A stretch of 64,000 bases of DNA from Adenophora triphylla var. japonica (lineage: Eukaryota > Streptophyta > Magnoliopsida > Asterales > Campanulaceae), in NCBI GenBank assembly GCA_022495995.1, contig JAFEMH010004903.1, positions 1-64,000 on the forward strand, given 5' to 3'. The position numbers and the translations under genes are program-made. Below are positions 34,289 through 45,530 of this stretch, piece by piece. Positions within the stretch are counted from its first letter, which is position 1, and every line of letters starts with the position of its first letter. The notes beneath the pieces are model-generated. The model was given only the letters and a program-made list of their open reading frames with translations. It was not told the origin of the DNA and did no database searches.

Positions 34289-35633
34289 TTCCTCGATCCA
34301 ACACTTCTCCCGAGTCCAATTTCTTGAGGGATCATCTATGCATTGAATTTTTACTCTTTCATAGGCCGGACTTTCGAGGAAGGAGATAGGTTCATTATGT
34401 GGTTCATCCGAGGTAGCTAACTTCGAGAGGAGGTCGGCTAGCTCATTGTCTCTCTTCCAATCCTTTGAATCTCCCGTAATTCCAAATCTTTTATCAGCTC
34501 CTTCACCGTGTCGCGTATTTAATCAACGTGGCACTAAGCACCTCGTACTCGCCTCGACTTGGTTAACTATCAATTGTGAATCACAAGTTAAGCCATGATC
34601 TTAGTTGCTCCAAAACACTTGGCGTACTCAATAGCCGCAATCAAAGCCTCGTATTCGGCTTGGTTATTGGAAGCATCAAATTTGAACCTTAGTGATTCTT
34701 CATACACCGTCCTGCATTCTCGGTTCGACTAAGACAATTCCCGCTCCACTAACGTTCTTGGTCGCCGATCCGTCCGAATATACCTTCCAACAATCGTCGG
34801 GTAGGCTAATAGCGACACGGGACTCGAGACTCTTTCCCTTTAGCCTTTTCCTTTGGAGCTCGCCGCTCGTCGTCCTCCTTGGTGAACGTAAGCTCGACCA
34901 AGAAGTTAGCTAGAGCTTGAGCCTTCAACGCCTTTCGAGGTCGATACTCAATGTCAAATTCAAGAAGCGGCAATTGACCAATTGAGAAGTCGACCCGAAC
35001 TCTCCGGCTTGTGAAGAATTTTTCTTAGGGGAGCATTTGTAAGAACCACAATTGGATGAGCCAGAAAATAAGCTCACAGCCTTCCTTGAAGCCACGACTA
35101 GAGCATAAGCGACCTTCTCAAAGCATTGTAGTATCGGCTCTCCACATCCGATAAGGCCTCACGATGTAGTATACCGCTTTTGAAGTTTCATCCTCTCTAA
35201 TCAAAACTGCTGCCACCGACATTTATCTCCCACGGATAGATATACACAAACAGGATTTCACCAAAGTGGTCAGGCTACTTAGCGGGAGAGGTGGAGTAGC
35301 GAGGTAATCCTTCAACCGTTGGAACGACGAATGACATTCGGTCGTCCATTCAAAACTTTTCGTCCCCTCAATGCTTTGAAGAAGGGAGAGACCTCTCTCG
35401 CTGACTTTGAAATGAAGCGACCAAGAGCCGCTACCCTTCCGTTAAGTCGCCGCATCTCTTTGACACCGGTGGGAGCCTTCATGTCGACTAAAGCCTTGAT
35501 TTTTTCTCGGATTGGCTTCTATACCTCTTTGAGATACCATAAATCCCAAGGAACTTTCCAGCAACTACACCAAATACACACTTGCTGGGATTGAGCTTCA
35601 TGTCGTTTGCTCGTAAATTGGCGAACGTCTCCT
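34289..35633 (-). pseudogene. pol: Tat-element RNase H region
   Basis: Strongly frameshifted. Recognisable on the - strand: DASNNQAEYEALIAAIEYAK near 34690-34610 (RNase H-type motif typical of the Tat second RNase H), and upstream the RT connection and first RNase H region near 35.0-35.6 kb with short matches only. No long frame is open. Confidence 0.65.
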
Positions 35634-36131
35634 TCAGTCGACCACGTGACTCCCGGCCTTGGTTTTAATGACCATGTCGTCAACGTAAGCCTCCATATTT
35701 CGACCAATTTGAGAAGCAAAGACTTTGTTCACCATCCTCTGATAAGTCGCCCCTGCATTCTTCAATCCAAACGGCATCATGTTGTAGCAAGAGATGCCTC
35801 CAACCGCTTGAAATGCCGTCTTGATTATGTCGTCCTCATGCATCTTAATCCGGTGGTAACCCGAGTAAGCGTCGAGGAAGCCGAGGGTCGAGTGACCAAG
35901 AATGGAATCGACTAGCTTGTCGATTCTAGGAAGGGGATAGCCGTCCTTAGGGCAAGCAAGATTGAGAGTGGTGAAGTCGACACACATCCGCCATTTGCCA
36001 TTTGATTTCTTCACCATGACCACGTTGGCCAACCACGTTGTATGAGTGGCCTCTTTGATTATCCCCGCATTCAAAAGTTTTTGTACCTCGCCTTTTATGG
36101 CCTCTTCCTTGTCGCGAGCAAAGCTTCTCAA
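35634..36131 (-). pseudogene. pol: Tat-element reverse transcriptase core
   Basis: An open frame of 165 codons on the - strand: VQKLLNAGIIKEATHTTWLA, VMVKKSNGKWRMCVDFT, LNLACPKDGYPLPRIDKLVD, LGFLDAYSGYHRIKM, MPFGLKNAGATYQRMVNKVF and the catalytic AYVDDMVIKTK. Continuity is lost on both sides. The catalytic YVDD is present. Confidence 0.95.
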
Positions 36132-36797
36132 TTTTGGGGTCTAGGCTTTATGGTCGGGTTGACTTCCACCCGTGAACAACGACCTCCTCCTTGATTCCCC
36201 TCATGTCTTCTACCCTCCATGCGAAGACATCATTACTTTCCTTGAGTAGCTCGATGATTTCTGCTCGCTCCTCAACCGATAGCCGCTTCCCAATCCGAAT
36301 TTTTGGTCGGGGTAGGAAAGGTTGGTGATTACATCGACTCTAGCTCATCCACAACTTCTAGCTCTGGTCCATCCCCGAATTGTAGAGTCTCAATGATTAT
36401 CTCCTTAACCCTTTGTCTCTCCTCGGCCCTCGTGTGGAGCTTCTGCGCTATCATATCATCTAACTTGTCTCGCAACCTCGCCGGTGGTGGTGGTGGCCCC
36501 CGAAGTTATTGTCGAGCCGGAGGCATATGTTGCCTATGATGACTTGGTCGACCATAACTACATCTCGAATCGACCTCGGTGGTGTTAGAGTGACGTGTCG
36601 ACTCAAGCATGACCTCGTCATTTGAGCGATAGGTCGACTCTTCCACGTCGGTGATTGTTGATACCGGGTAGTTTTGGTGACTGATTGAGACAACTTTAAA
36701 TAACCGTCTGCAGCCTTCCCTCGATTTCCAACTCCCTTTTCTTTCTTTCTCTCGAGAACATGATCAAGGTAGGCTCGAGCCGTACCTTGTACACACC

Positions 36798-37130
36798 CTA
36801 CTCCCGGCGGGTGTAGGGAACTTGACTCGCCGATGAGGGATCGATGCCACCATTCCAAGAGCGACGACCTGGGATACCAAGTATAGCGGCATAGTCACTA
36901 TTTACATCAATTACTATAAATTGTACCTTCGATACGATCCCGAGGGGTGTTGGCCTAGGTCGACGTCGAGCTCTATCTTGCCTTTTTATCAACTCGATGA
37001 TTGGTGAAGCCCTCCAACCTACCATCATATCTCTCCAACCGCTCATCATTAAGACCCATTTCTTTAAAAGTTTTGTAGAACAAAAATATCCTTGCAGCCC
37101 CCGTGTCGACTAAGAGTCTCGCTTCGTCGT
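36798..37130 (-). pseudogene. pol: Tat-element protease
   Basis: On the - strand RLLVDTGAAR (about 37125-37090) is the D-T-G active site. TPLGIVSKVQFIVIDVNSDY and AAILGIPGRRSW follow in another frame (37049-36798), matching the usual 'YNAILGRP.L' end of the protease with a frameshift between. Confidence 0.8.
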
Positions 37131-37182
37131 ACATCCGTCTATGAGACCCGGGATGACGAGAACTTGCTCTCTAGCCGCCATG

Positions 37183-39211
37183 TTAGTAGCCATTCGTGGG
37201 GAAGAAGCCGATCACCTCATCTCTCGACTTCTCTTCTGGAGGCACATGTGGGGCTTTATTGAGTTGGAAGATCTTGTGCTTGATGGCCGTGTTGCTTGCT
37301 TGCTCGTAATGACCCCCTGTGTTCAATCTAGGCCGCCTCGGTCCTTGCTGTCCACTCCGCCGGCCGCTCGCCTCCACCGGCTTCGAGGTCTTTTCACATA
37401 AGCATCGAGCCTCCCCTGTCGACCATTCTTTGTATAATGCGCTTCAAACCCAAACAATCTTCTGTGAGATGACCAGTGTCCTTATGGTAGTCACAATATT
37501 TGCTATTGTCCCTTCTAAATTTGTTGCCTGGGTTCATTGGGACAGGAGGAGCCAGCTCGACAGCGTTCATAATCTCTGTTCGACTCACCGTAAGGGGAGT
37601 GAAAGCCTCGGCACTTTCTCGTTGCCCTAGTCCTGTTTCTTTCCATTTTTATTGTTTCCTCCATTCTTGTTGGAGTCCTTTTTGTCATCGCCGACCTCCA
37701 CCTCGGGGCTTTTACCATTCTTTTTCTCTTTCCTTTCCTCGCAAGAGCGACATTATACACCTTCTCAAACAACTCCTGTCGAGTTGTTACTGTACGAACT
37801 GTGAGTTCATAATCCATGTCTGCCGAGGAAATACCGTTTCGGAAGCAATTAATGACTTCCCTATCAGTGAGGTCTTCCTCTATCTTATCAACCATTTCCT
37901 TAAACTTGGTGAAGTAGCTCATCGAGCTTTCATTCTTCGCCTGCACCAAGTTATTCAGATCGGTGACAGTTATCTTCCGAGCTCCTGCAGTCGAGAAGCG
38001 ATCCAAGAACTTTGTCCTGAAGCATGTCCAAGTAGTGATGCTACCCGCGGCCGCACCGTTGAACCAAGTTAAGGCCGCCCTAAATGAGCGTGCTTAGGAG
38101 GGCTTTGCACATATTGTCGTCCTCATTGGCGACAAAACACATGGTGGCTTCCAGATGTGCTATATGACTCCTTGCATTGGTCGACCCCGAATACTTCTCC
38201 AGAAGTGGCAACCTGAAAGTAGGAGGAGGCCGACTATCTCTGATTTCTTTGGATAAAGGTCGAAGAGCAAAATCAATTCGTTCGACCTTTCCAGCATCCT
38301 TTTTCTTCTCCTCCTCCCATTGCTCAAACTTCTTTTTCATCAACAACCATTCCCTAGCATCGGGTCTTTCATCTCTTGGAGGGGGCGCAGCATTTGACTT
38401 CTGGCCTTCACTTCTAGGGGGAGTCACCTGCCTACCCTCCTTCGTCCCCGTGAGAATGAGCCCTCTATGATCGTATTGAGATCTCGCGCCTGTCACTTCC
38501 TTGTGGCGACCGCGCCTATAATCTCCGAATGGCGACCTGCGCCTCTCCTCTCTTACGGGCGACCTGCGCCCATTCCTGTCTCTATGGGACCCTGACCTCT
38601 GCGTCCTGGCTGGTGAAACCTGTCTGTTCCTATTGGCTGTTAAGCGCGTCCTTAAGTCAGATTGAGCCTCTTGCTCCCTGTTTCTGTTGAGGCTAGCCCT
38701 TAGGTCGTTACTGGGCACATGAACGACCGTGGGAGCTCGTTGAACTATCCTGTTTTCCCCATTCTGCCCCACACCTTCATTTGGCCTCAAACTCCCGGCC
38801 TCGTTGCCCATTAGAAACCCGAGTTCGGGCCACTCTCTCGTAGCGTATGTCGCTGTCGTTCTGCCTCCTCCATGGCTATCAAGTCGGCCAGAATCTGGGC
38901 TCGCTCCAACATCATCTCCTTCTTGCTCATGGGGTTGGTGGAGGGACCTGCCCTGTTTCCAACATTAACCTGAGCAGTTGGACGTTTTGGAGGAGGTGGA
39001 ACTCCTTGCCCATCCATATGCCTTTTCCCTCTCCTTGTGTCGTGCAATCCTCGCCATCAACAACACTGGTAGAGCGGGTGGCCCTACCATGGGGACGATT
39101 CGGTGGGGGAGGAGGCAAGTTAAGTTCTCGCACGTTTGCGTTCATGTTGTTGTTGTTCACTTCTTCATGCCCAAGTGAAGCCTCTGATAAGTGTCCTCTC
39201 GAAGTCACCAT
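37183..39211 (-). pseudogene. gag: Tat-element gag
   Basis: On the - strand from about 39211: a low-complexity Pro/Arg/Glu-rich N-terminus (PPPPPNRPHGRATRSTSVV; SPARTQRSGSHRDRNGRRSP), the capsid region PPTFRLPLLEKYSGSTNARS, HIAHLEATMCF, LDRFSTAGARKITVTDLNNL, NESSMSYFTKFKEMVDKIEE and DREVINCFRNGISSADMDYE, then the zinc-knuckle variant CDYHKDTGHLTEDC (CX2HX4HX4C) near 37500. Breaks at about 39000, 38811, 38080 and 37620. The knuckle type matches that at 61.2 kb. Confidence 0.85.
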
Positions 39212-39260
39212 TGTTGCAGGTTGATAGAGTTTTTGAGGTCAAGTTTAAAGCACGATTCCC

Positions 39261-39278
39261 GCAATGGAACCAAACCGA
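39261..39278 (-). promoter_or_regulatory. Tat-element primer-binding-like site
   Basis: TTTGGTTCCATTGCGGG a few bases after the 5' LTR on the - strand. It resembles the TTTGGCGCC/TTTGGTGCC...GGGGA class used by Retand-like Tat elements, with substitutions. Confidence 0.5.
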
Positions 39279-39940
39279 TGTCAGGAATTGTGCTTCTTAT
39301 CAATAATCCTCCTCAGTGGCAAGATTAATCACTGGCTCCTTGACACTGGAAATCGAACCCACGACTAGCCTGGATGTGTCTCCGCGAAGACACTCGGGCG
39401 CGAGAGTAAGATGACGGTATATTATAGCTCAAGATGTATTGAATAATGAACTCGTAATACAAAATGGCAGCTTACCTTTCACCGTTTGGTAGTGATGAAG
39501 TATTTATAGGAAAATGTGATGTATTTTTGGGGAGGCAAGATGTCCCTCCGAGATTATAGCGGCGGCATTACTTGGTCGTGGGCACGTGTCTATAACGATC
39601 CCTGATTTGTAGGGATGTAGTTGTGAGCATTGATTAACCAAATAAGCCGGCAAGTGTCAGGTCATCATTTGCTGATTTAGGTCGAGGTCGCCACTCGTAG
39701 AATGGTCGACCCGACCGTCTGCAGAGCATGATTCGTACCCGAATTGTGATATGGATCATGAGGTCGGACTAAGTTAGGTCGGGACCCGGTAGGTCGGACC
39801 ACGGGCTTAGTCGATCGATGCTTGAGACGGGCCTTGGGCCTTGTTTCGATTGGATCGGCCTTATTGAGAATGTGGGTGCCAATGCCATCTGTGATTGGGC
39901 TTTACTTGCTTAGCCCAACTTGACACTTTTGGTATGTTCA
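39279..39940 (-). repeat. Tat-element 5' LTR
   Basis: 662 bp, TGAACATACC...CAATTCCTGACA on the - strand. Homologous along its length to 27871-28524. Confidence 0.9.
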
Positions 39941-39985
39941 ATAATAATCATAATTTTACTTTTTAAATATAAATTATTATTTGTA

Positions 39986-41510
39986 AAGTTAGTTCCTTCG
40001 TTTCAAAATTTGACATTAATTTTTTAAACATATTAAGTAATATTGTATAAAATATTCCTTGAGACGAATATATTAATTTCTTTTTTTTCCCGAAGTAGCA
40101 TTATTTTGTAAAAATTAATGTTTATAATGTTCGTGTCTTTGTGTCAGAAAATAAATATTAATTTTTGAGATAAGTCAATTCATTGAGGCAAAGGAAGGAA
40201 TTTTTTTTTTTTTGATATAGAAAGTATTATTAATTATGGGATGAAAGTAATATTCATTTTTGAATTGAAGGAAATTTTTTTTCTTAAAAAAAAGTAGAAT
40301 TTTTTTATATGTCCAAAAAAAAATGAACATTGCTTCTTTCGTCTCAATAAACATTTTAAAAATAATACTACTTTATTCGTCTAAAAAATTAATGTAATAT
40401 TTTGAGACGAAGACACTAACATTACAAACATTAATTGCAGAGGCGAATGAAGTAGTATTATTTTTTAAAATATTCATTGGATTGAAGGAAATAATGCTCA
40501 TTTTTTTTGAAAAAAAAATGTAGTATTATTTGGGTTAATCATTTTGATTCGAAAGTAATATTCATTTTTTAAATATTTTAATATTAGTGCCTTCGTTTCA
40601 AAATATGACATTACTTTTTTAAACAACTTAAGTAATATTTTATAAAATATTCATTGGGATGAAGATGGTATTTTATTTTTATAGCCGAAGTAGTAATATT
40701 TTGAAAAAATTAATCTTTATAATGTTTGTGTCTTCGTGTGTCAAAAAATAATCATTATTTTTTTAGACAAGTAAATTCCTTGAGGCAAAGGAAGCAATTT
40801 TCTTTTGATATAGAAAGTAGTATTCATTATGGGACGAACGTAATATTCATTTTTGAATTGAAGTAATTTTTTTCCTTACAAAATAGATTTTTTTTATATG
40901 TCCAAGAAAAATTAACATTGCTTCCTTTGGCTCAATGAACATTTACAAAAATAATACTACGTTATTCGCCTAAAAAAATAATGTCATATTTTGAGACGAA
41001 TGCACTAACATTACAAACATTAATTGCAGAGGTTAATGAAGTAGTATTAGTTTTTAAAATATTAATTGGGATGAAGGGAATAATGATCATTTTTTTGGAT
41101 AAAAAATGTTGTATTATCTTTGGATTATTCATTTTGAATCGAAAGTATATTCTTTTTTGAAATGTTGTAATGTTAGTGCCTTTGTTTCAAAATATGACAT
41201 TAATTTTTTAAACAAATTAAGTAATATTTTATAAAATATTCATTGGGACGAAAATAGTATTTTTTTTTTTCTATAGCCGATTTAGTAGTATTTTGTAAAA
41301 ATTAATTTTTATAATGTTAGTTTCTTCGTCTCAGAAAATAAAAATTAATTTTTTAGACAAGTACATTCCTTGAGGCAAAGGAATCAATTTTTATTTTATT
41401 TTTTTGATATAGAAAGTAGTATTAATTATGGGATGAAAGAAATATTCATTTTTGAATAGAAGGACAATTTTTTTTCTTAAAAGTACTGTAGAAATAATGA
41501 AAAACATATG
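39986..41510. repeat. AT-rich tandem repeat, ~590-600-bp unit, ~2.5 copies
   Basis: The phrase (G)CCTTCGTTTCAAAATATGAC recurs at about 39993, 40592 and 41179. Each copy continues through TAATATTTTATAAAATATTC, AAAAATTAAT...TATAATGTT(C/A)GTGTCTTCG, TTGAGGCAAAGGAA, GATATAGAAAGTA and GAAGTAGTATTA. The third copy stops near 41510. No coding. Confidence 0.85.
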
Positions 41511-41586
41511 ATTATGAATTTTCATTGAGTTTCTTTTTTTACAAAACATTTTATAGTTCTTCTCGCTCAGTTTTTTTTTTTTTTTA

Positions 41587-41952
41587 AGAAACAATTCCTA
41601 TGGATCTCTTTTACAAAATGATGAGTTATTAATAAAGAACTTTAGATTAATGATAAAAAAAATTGTGGAAGTCATTTGATATAACATTTTTTAATTTAAA
41701 GAGTAGTTGAAGTATATTAGTAAAAGTAAAAATCTTATTAAAAATCTTATTATTGGCTACAAATATAATTATTAGAAATATTTATGTATTAATTTGTATT
41801 TTATCAAAATTTGATGTATTATTAATCTTGGTTTCATTTAAGAAACAATTCCTATGGATCTCTTTTACAAAATGATGGTTAATAAAGAACTTTAGTTTAA
41901 TGATAAAAAAATTGTGAAAGTCATTTGATATAACATTTTTTAATTTAAAGAC
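41587..41952. repeat. ~115-bp direct repeat pair
   Basis: AAGAAACAATTCCTATGGAT, CTCTTTTACAAAATGATG and the following ~90 bp (to TTTTTTAATTTAAAGA) occur at about 41587-41703 and 41839-41952. Confidence 0.85.
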
Positions 41953-43190
41953 GGAATATTATATTTTTCATCTCAAGTCAACTTTAAAAAATGTCATTAT
42001 ACGAAAAAATTATTTTCTTCATTTCGAAAATGAATATTACTTTCAACTCAAAATAAATCAACAAAAAATAATACTCCTTTTTTTTCCAAAAAAATTCATT
42101 ATTATGTGCTTTAACTAGAAGGAAAAATTATCGTCTCAAGTAACTAAAATTTTTGAAGTAGCGACATCAAATTACTTTTTTTTACCCAATTCTAGGAAAA
42201 CAGTGTTAGTATGTGCTTTAACTTGATAATGCCCTATTTAAAGAATTTTGTAAGTAAAAAACGGGTTGATAAAATTTTTGAATCCATCTTAAACCCGCAA
42301 TGATTCGCGTCTAATGAAAAGAGTTTGAAAATGTTTTCTTTTAAATCAGGTGGGATTGGGGTGGATTTGAGAGTAGCTCGAACCGTCCCATTTAACCCGA
42401 ACCTGCATAGTATTCATCATTTTTTAGAATAAATTTTAAATATTGATAATATTTGTATATTATTATATACTTATTTGTTTATAGTTTATTGTATTTTTTA
42501 TTTTTCTATGTCATATTATTAATCTGTACATTTATACGGAAATAAAGGGAAAAATATTATTTTATAATAGAAATTTTAATAATTTTTTCTTCAACTTTTG
42601 TCATATTTTAAACGTTACAAAATTTTTTAGGATATTAAAGAGATGAATGATTTTATTATAAAGTGTAAAAAGTTGGGTACAAAGTAATTAGTGAATAGTT
42701 ATTCTGAGTATGACATATAAGACTATTGAATATAAAAATATTAAAAACATATCATTGTACTTTTTTAAACTTAAAATGGGCCACCTTTTATTAAAAGAAA
42801 AGGAAGTTTAAAATGGGACTAAGGGAGCATTTATTTATTTGATAGTGAAATAATTTTTCGTAATGTTAAATTTACTAAATTTCGAGATAAAAAAAACATG
42901 ATTATATAACAATAACATAAAAGAAATATGTAAAAATTAAACGGGGATGTAGAAGTTGAGTACGGTTCAAGAACAAAATAACTTCTCAAAAATAAAAATT
43001 GATGATACTTGAAAATTTCATTCCATGTAATTTGTATGGTTGGAGTATCACTAGAGTCAAGAGTTTCGAATTGCAGTTGAAGAGAAAGATGTGGAGACTT
43101 ATAACTAGATTGATTACGCTTTTCCAATCGTTGGCGAAACTAAGTGATACTGTGGGCAAATTACGCACATATCACGTTCAATACAAAATA
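41953..43190. other. AT-rich interval without recognised gene
   Basis: Low-complexity A/T sequence with scattered short inverted runs. No convincing ORF, LTR or MITE in either strand. Confidence 0.6.
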
Positions 43191-43194
43191 AATA

Positions 43195-43471
43195 CTCCCT
43201 CCGTCCCACAACAAGTGACACAGTTACTGTTCCGCACGGGAATTAAGAAAAAAGTGAAAAGGTTGATGTGTTGTGAGTGTAGATAGTTGAGTAGGAGAGA
43301 GAATGAGTGGAGAGAATAGTAAATTATAATGGTGTTGTGAGTATTAAAATAATGTAGGAGAGAGAATGAGTGGAGGGAATAGTAAAGATTCTTTGCCATT
43401 TTAGGAAGTGTGACTTATTAGTGGGACGCCCAAAATGGAAAAGTGTGTCACTTGTTGTGGGACGGAGGGAG
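43195..43471. mobile_element. MITE A (Stowaway type)
   Basis: 277 bp with perfect ~28-bp terminal inverted repeats beginning CTCCCTCCGTCCCACAACAA, and TA target duplications at 43193-43194 and 43472-43473. Confidence 0.95.
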
Positions 43472-43625
43472 TATGTTTTACATAAAAAATATGCGTTCAA
43501 TTCCATACTGACCACTCTGATGTTTGTACTGACAATATAGTATGCAATAAAGTTTTTCACAATATATAAAAATAACTCAATTTTATGTTTATTTTATTTT
43601 AATTTTCTTAATTTGAGTATTAGTA

Positions 43626-43663
43626 ACGGTCCGTACATCGCACGGGAACGGGAGTTAAACTAG
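43626..43663 (+). mobile_element. Helitron-like 3' terminus
   Basis: CCGT-ACATCGC-ACGG hairpin followed by a short AT spacer and CTAG before T, the form of plant Helitron 3' ends. No 5' end or Rep/helicase sequence is identified. Confidence 0.4.
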
Positions 43664-43824
43664 TTCGGAATATAACTAGAGACTAAAAAGTTTCAAAACC
43701 ATATTCATTACCTACAAGGAAATCCATGAAATCTTTGCTACCAAACAAATTTCACAAAGCACTTGTACCAAAGTACAAACTCCTTACACATCACTTCTTC
43801 ACTCGTCTACGCATAAACTTCAGC

Positions 43825-43891
43825 TTTACCCTTTCCAGTTTCCCCCAAGTCATAGTCATACTCAATGTCTTTCCATAATAATATGAAAAAA
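43825..43891. repeat. 67-bp direct duplication (left copy)
   Basis: From TTTACCCTTTCCAGTTTCCC to ATATGAAAAAA; identical to 44935-45001. The two copies exactly bracket the insert 43892-44934. Confidence 0.95.
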
Positions 43892-43893
43892 CA

Positions 43894-44325
43894 TTGATTG
43901 AGTGTCGTTCACTATAAAAACGATAATCGAGTGTCGTCCACTATAAAAACGATAATCGAGTGTCGTTCACTATAAAAACGATGATTGAGTGTCGTCCACT
44001 ATAAAAACGATGATTGAGTGTCGTTCACTATAAAAACGATAATCGAGTGTCGTCCACTATAAAAACGATGATTGAGTGTCGTCCACTATAAAAACGATGA
44101 TTGAGTGTCGTTCACTATAAAAACGATAATCGAGTGTCGTCCACTATAAAAACGATAATCGAGTGTCGTTCACTATAAAAACGATAATTGAGTGTCGTCC
44201 ACTATAAAAACGATAATCAAGTGTCGTCCACTATAAAAACGATGATTGAGTGTCGTTCACTATAAAAACGATGATTGAGTGTCGTTCACTATAAAAACGA
44301 TGATCGAGTGTCGTTCACTCTAAAA
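43894..44325. repeat. 30-bp minisatellite, ~14 copies
   Basis: Unit GA(T/G)(T/C)GAGTGTCGT(T/C)CACT followed by ATAAAAACGAT. Each unit can form AGTG-TCGTY-CACT. Copies differ at three positions (T/C, A/G), with alternating patterns suggesting a higher-order dimer in part. Confidence 0.95.
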
Positions 44326-44529
44326 AGGGAGATTGAAGAAAAAGAAGATATGTGCGAGCACAAATTGTGCAATGCACTGAAGAAAGAAGAAGACCTCGAT
44401 GTAGATGACTCTTCGTATATTGGAACAAATTTTTGTTGTTGTTGAAAAAAAAAAAAAAAGACGAACCCGAGGTTGCTTGAACTGCAACACGAAAAAGGAA
44501 GAACTTGACGCAGATGTCGCATGTCGAAG

Positions 44530-44934
44530 TGAAAGAATTTTTTTAAAACGTTTTAATTTTTATTTGGCAAGTTGGGTATCTACGTTGTAGATCCTCCAAC
44601 TTGAGGGGGGGAGTTGGAGAATATGGTGGAGCGACATGGATCGGACTGAGTGAAACGGATCTAGACCGATGGAGCGGACCGAGTTTGCAAGAAAATACTT
44701 GTTTCCTAATGTTAGCTTCGTATTTTAGGAAGACTCCTTAATTAAGTAGGAAAGTAGAATACATAGCTAAAATAGAATCCTAGTCAAAGAAGGATTATTA
44801 TGTATATATAGGATTGTATCTCCTATTAGAATTAGGACTCTAAAAGTAGTATAAATAGGTGTTTAGGACAATTGTAAAAAATGAGAGTGAAATAATATAG
44901 AAATCATAATCTTACTCCTCTCCACATTTTAACA
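44530..44934 (+). mobile_element. Ty1/copia 3' end: pol C-terminus, PPT and LTR
   Basis: In one frame FGKLGIYVVDPPT then a stop, the usual copia pol end. GAGGGGGGGAG (44603-44612) is the PPT. The LTR follows (about 44613-44934), starting TTGGAGAATATGG, with TATAAATAG near 44850 and ending ACATTTTAACA. No upstream pol; the 5' part is replaced by the minisatellite. Confidence 0.8.
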
Positions 44935-45001
44935 TTTACCCTTTCCAGTTTCCCCCAAGTCATAGTCATACTCAATGTCTTTCCATAATAATATGAAAAA
45001 A
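44935..45001. repeat. 67-bp direct duplication (right copy)
   Basis: Identical to 43825-43891 and directly abuts the copia LTR end. Confidence 0.95.
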
Positions 45002-45153
45002 TAATTATCACTTTTTAAAAATGGACATTCTCTTTCACTTCTTATATCAAGGTGAAGCAGAACGATAAATCTCTTTTAATAAACAAATCCATTTTTAAGT
45101 TTGTTATTACGGGCAGTTTTTACAGAGGATTAGACTTATGACGTATATAATAC

Positions 45154-45223
45154 TTGAATTTGGTCGGAACATCGCCCTATCAAGGCAAGGCAGAAGCTGC
45201 AGGTTCGAGCCCCATCAGTCCCG
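45154..45223 (+). pseudogene. Plastid trnD-GUC-like fragment (nuclear plastid DNA)
   Basis: TTGGTCGGAACATCGCCCTA, TCAAGGC, CAGAAGCTGCAGGTTCGAGC and CCCATCAGTCCCG match the D-arm to 3' acceptor part of plastid tRNA-Asp(GUC) as I remember it, with G-to-A changes and a 4-bp AAGG insertion after the anticodon. The anticodon position reads ATC instead of GTC. The 5' acceptor strand is not contiguous. It is not expected to be functional. Confidence 0.65.
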
Positions 45224-45520
45224 CACAGATTCAATAGAAAAAAAATGCATCCCTCCATTTTATGTAAAAAGTGGACAGGGAGCAGAATCTAATTTCAAAC
45301 GGGCGTGAGTACACTTAGGTGTAGATTCTACTATAATCAGCAAAGTTTCAAAATGAAAATTAGATTAATTTGTCATATTTATAACAGTTATTCACTTATT
45401 TCATTTTCTCGCTCATATTTATCTGTACTCATAATATGATAATACATCACCTTTTTTCCGTAATTATGCTGTCAAGTCATTTTCTTGGTCTCCAAGTGCC
45501 AGAATTTTCCTTTGCCATCT

Positions 45521-45530
45521 ATTTAAATCC
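45521..45530 (+). promoter_or_regulatory. Candidate TATA box of the annexin locus
   Basis: CTATTTAAAT about 100 bp upstream of the ATG at 45621. A ~20-bp phrase TTTCTTGGTCTCCAAGT occurs on both sides (45480 and 45575). Confidence 0.5.

Larger units (their letters stand above)
27871..39940 (-). mobile_element. Tat-lineage (Retand-like) Ty3/gypsy element, full length, defective
   Basis: About 12.1 kb on the - strand: 5' LTR (39940-39279), PBS-like TTTGGTTCCATTGCGGG, gag, protease, RT, RNase H, integrase, a tandem array (32.57-32.96 kb), an antisense intron-bearing extra gene (29.0-32.3 kb, + strand), PPT and 3' LTR (28524-27871). The arrangement of an antisense extra ORF between pol and 3' LTR is described for Tat elements. 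The LTRs are clearly homologous but diverged (roughly a tenth of sites by eye). I see no matching 5-bp TSD (left GATGC, right ATAAT). Confidence 0.9.

Noticed and set aside
43894..44325. CRISPR-like regular repeats
   Set aside because: Direct tandem units without unique spacers, in a plant nuclear context; it is a minisatellite.
45154..45223. Functional tRNA-Asp gene
   Set aside because: The 5' acceptor strand is not contiguous, there is a 4-bp insertion after the anticodon region, and the anticodon is altered.
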